From CAPEBR01 sp964406595 (GTDB taxonomy: Bacteria > Bacillota > Clostridia > Lachnospirales > Lachnospiraceae): a DNA stretch of 14,944 nt. The position numbers and the translations under genes are program-made. Positions 14,133 to 14,944 of the stretch are shown one piece after another. The DNA is taken from assembly GCA_964406595.1 (NCBI GenBank), contig CAYOSJ010000059.1, positions 1 through 14,944 on the forward strand. Direction: 5' to 3'. The notes beneath the pieces are model-generated. The model was not told the origin of the DNA and did not search any database. It worked only from the letters and a program-made list of their open reading frames with translations. Position 1 is the stretch's first letter. Each line of letters starts with the position of its first letter.

Positions 14133-14161
14133 AGATTAACAAATGATGTTTCGATTGTCAA
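14133..14161 (-). promoter_or_regulatory. Candidate promoter for the lar operon
   Basis: Minus strand TTGACA (14156-14161), 17-bp spacer, TAATCT (14133-14138). The -35 is perfect, the -10 weak. The predicted leader to larB is about 120 nt and would contain the 14092-14117 hairpin. Confidence 0.5.
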
Positions 14162-14209
14162 ATTCAATCCTTCTTTTCGTTACTGCCTGCTACTGTTCAT
14201 ATAACTTCG

Positions 14210-14237
14210 TTGAATATGACGGAAAAAGTGATAGAAT
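14210..14237 (+). promoter_or_regulatory. Candidate promoter of the 67-aa membrane protein gene
   Basis: TTGAAT (14210-14215), 16-bp spacer, TAGAAT (14232-14237). Predicted leader is about 47 nt before ATG 14291. Confidence 0.5.
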
Positions 14238-14290
14238 ATATCCAAACAAGAAAAGAATCGAAATTGATGAAGCAACAGGAGGAAATACAG

Positions 14291-14494
14291 ATGACAAGAA
14301 AAGGAAGATTGATTTTCGGATGGGTATTGATTATTCACAGTTACATTGTTGCAGGTGTCGGGTTCTGGCTTTTAGCACACGTACTGACGGATGCTTATAG
14401 TTTTGGAGTTCGTTTTATTTTTCATTTTGTGATAGGCTTCTCTCCTGTTTTTACAACACTTACGATCATAAACTTGTTAAAAAAAGAAAAGTAA
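14291..14494 (+). CDS. Small membrane protein with two predicted helices, unknown function
   Basis: 67 residues. Family not recognised. Two hydrophobic segments (about 7-32 and 41-63) separated by a short polar turn, a basic N-terminus MTRKGR and a basic tail KKEK: a helical hairpin in the membrane. The frame opens earlier at TTG 14210, but ATG 14291 has a perfect AGGAGG eight nt upstream, and the upstream part overlaps a candidate promoter, so the shorter start is preferred. It lies between the lar operon and an apparent integration scar, so it may be accessory DNA. Size and topology would fit a small regulator, an immunity-like protein or an orphan; nothing here distinguishes these. Confidence 0.6.
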   Translation: MTRKGRLIFGWVLIIHSYIVAGVGFWLLAHVLTDAYSFGVRFIFHFVIGFSPVFTTLTIINLLKKEK

Positions 14495-14701
14495 AAGTCA
14501 ACAATACCTGTTAGTATGGTCCCTGCGCCTATAATCCACTTTTCACCAATGCCGCAGACCGGAATCGAACCGTTTTAATCAATCACAAATACTGATAGAA
14601 AGGGGCTTTGAGGACTTCATCACGGTCTGGGTGTTCAAAAAGTGTTCAAAACTATTGGCACTCGCCACAATTTTCCTTTATCAACATTTTGGGAATACAT
14701 C
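14495..14701. other. Non-coding stretch with an integration-scar appearance
   Basis: No gene with a ribosome site is visible. It contains the tRNA 3' fragment (14550-14572) and a near-tandem pair of GTGTTCAAAA words (14631-14651). No terminator was recognised for the preceding 67-aa gene. Confidence 0.4.
14550..14572 (-). pseudogene. 3' fragment of a tRNA gene (probable attachment-site scar)
   Basis: Read on the minus strand: T-loop TTCGATT with most of its stem, then CCGGT, the acceptor half CTGCGGC and discriminator A. The T-stem 5' side breaks down after CGG (AAAA follows), and no D-arm or anticodon arm is present, so only the 3' end exists. Integrative elements commonly leave such copies when inserting into tRNA genes. 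A73 and the acceptor sequence suggest tRNA-Leu, with low certainty. Confidence 0.65.
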
Positions 14702-14730
14702 TTGTCAGCAAACAATCCTTTTGATAAGAT
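14702..14730 (+). promoter_or_regulatory. Promoter of the holin-like toxin gene
   Basis: TTGTCA (14702-14707), 17-bp spacer, TAAGAT (14725-14730). The -35 matches 5 of 6, the -10 4 of 6. The start near 14737 gives a long (about 110 nt) structured leader. Confidence 0.55.
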
Positions 14731-14757
14731 AAACTAAGGCACTGCTTGAAAACGGTA

Positions 14758-14820
14758 GGCGGTTAGTCCTTCAACAGAGGGACTGAACCCTCTGATTACA
14801 TAGAAATCCTGCTTGCAGGA
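14758..14820 (+). promoter_or_regulatory. Structured 5' leader of the toxin mRNA
   Basis: Contains GGCGGTTA (14758-14765), complementary to TAACCGCC at the toxin stop (14936-14943); a 7-bp hairpin CAGAGGG/CCCTCTG (14775-14781 with 14788-14794); and a 6-bp hairpin TCCTGC/GCAGGA (14807-14812 with 14815-14820). The ribosome site AGGAGGG follows. Confidence 0.5.
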
Positions 14821-14845
14821 AATCTGAGAAAGGAGGGCTTGACTT

Positions 14846-14938
14846 ATGAGTGATTTTGAAATGCTCTCCATCGTACTAATGATACTTAGTATCGTTGTAA
14901 CGATTCTAATAGCGTATATAAATCAATCAAAAAAGTAA
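14846..14938 (+). CDS. Putative holin-like toxin (type I toxin-antitoxin family)
   Basis: 30 residues: polar start MSDFEML, one hydrophobic helix (about 7-24), and tail NQSKK. This is the layout of the Firmicutes putative holin-like toxins related to TxpA/BsrG-type type I toxins, short peptides that insert in the membrane and depolarise it when antisense RNA control fails. An AGGAGGG ribosome site sits about 9 nt before the ATG. The coding sequence contains two overlapping palindromes (14881-14893 and 14891-14904). A candidate minus-strand promoter within the gene could make the antisense RNA. The downstream terminator is cut off by the window edge. Such genes are typical of prophage and integrative-element remnants, which fits the nearby tRNA scar. 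Confidence 0.75.
   Translation: MSDFEMLSIVLMILSIVVTILIAYINQSKK
14903..14930 (-). promoter_or_regulatory. Candidate antisense-RNA (antitoxin) promoter
   Basis: Minus strand TTGATT (14925-14930), 16-bp spacer, TAGAAT (14903-14908). A transcript starting near 14896 would be antisense to the first half of the toxin gene and its ribosome site. Confidence 0.35.
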
Positions 14939-14944
14939 CCGCCC

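Noticed and set aside
14143..14400. Plus-strand 85-codon frame overlapping the 67-aa gene
   Set aside because: It lacks a ribosome site, is in a different frame from the gene with a perfect AGGAGG site, and has no membrane or domain pattern.
14581..14760. Minus-strand frames that look like an integrase tail next to the tRNA scar
   Set aside because: The open stretches are about 30-36 codons in different frames with stops, and show no recombinase motif, so a pseudogene call is not supported.

Overview
The window reads as chromosomal DNA of a gut-type Firmicute, most likely a Lachnospiraceae member (Clostridia). This rests on moderate GC, strong GGAGG-type ribosome sites, consensus sigma-A promoters, a class II galactose-1-phosphate uridylyltransferase, a soluble [FeFe]-hydrogenase-like protein and a Firmicutes-type holin-like toxin. 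Genus is not resolved.

Layout, left to right. (1) 90-3352, minus strand: a coupled two-gene membrane unit, a degenerate Ser/Thr pseudokinase with a transmembrane helix and extracytoplasmic helical repeats, then a secreted, membrane-anchored Ig-like repeat protein. (2) 3517-5233, minus: glpK followed by a 51-residue four-cysteine protein of DUF1667 type, closed by a strong terminator. (3) 5329-5505, minus: tRNA-Arg(ACG) with a consensus promoter and its own terminator. (4) 5622-6482, plus: pyridoxamine/pyridoxal kinase. (5) 6486-9370: the Leloir genes galK-galT, bracketed by two 63-bp palindromic elements in inverted orientation. (6) 9359-10597, minus: [FeFe]-hydrogenase-like protein, divergent from tRNA-Ser(CGA) at 10638-10723. 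(7) 11003-14161, minus: larB-larC-larE, which make and load the nickel-pincer nucleotide cofactor; larA is not in the window. (8) 14075-14944: an accessory-looking strip with a 67-aa two-helix membrane protein, a scar of a tRNA 3' end, and a 30-residue holin-like toxin with features of a type I toxin-antitoxin locus.

The metabolic genes cover glycerol phosphorylation, galactose entry, B6 salvage and Ni-pincer cofactor synthesis. The most unusual signals are: the inverted pair of elements that exactly brackets galK-galT, shows a compensatory base-pair change and supplies both the galK -35 box and the hydrogenase stop codon; the pseudokinase/Ig-like membrane pair; and the toxin locus at the right edge, whose 3' end has a partial copy in the lar leader, in the orientation that would make the leader RNA complementary to the toxin mRNA. 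Functional proposals for these are inference; the sequence relations were read by eye.
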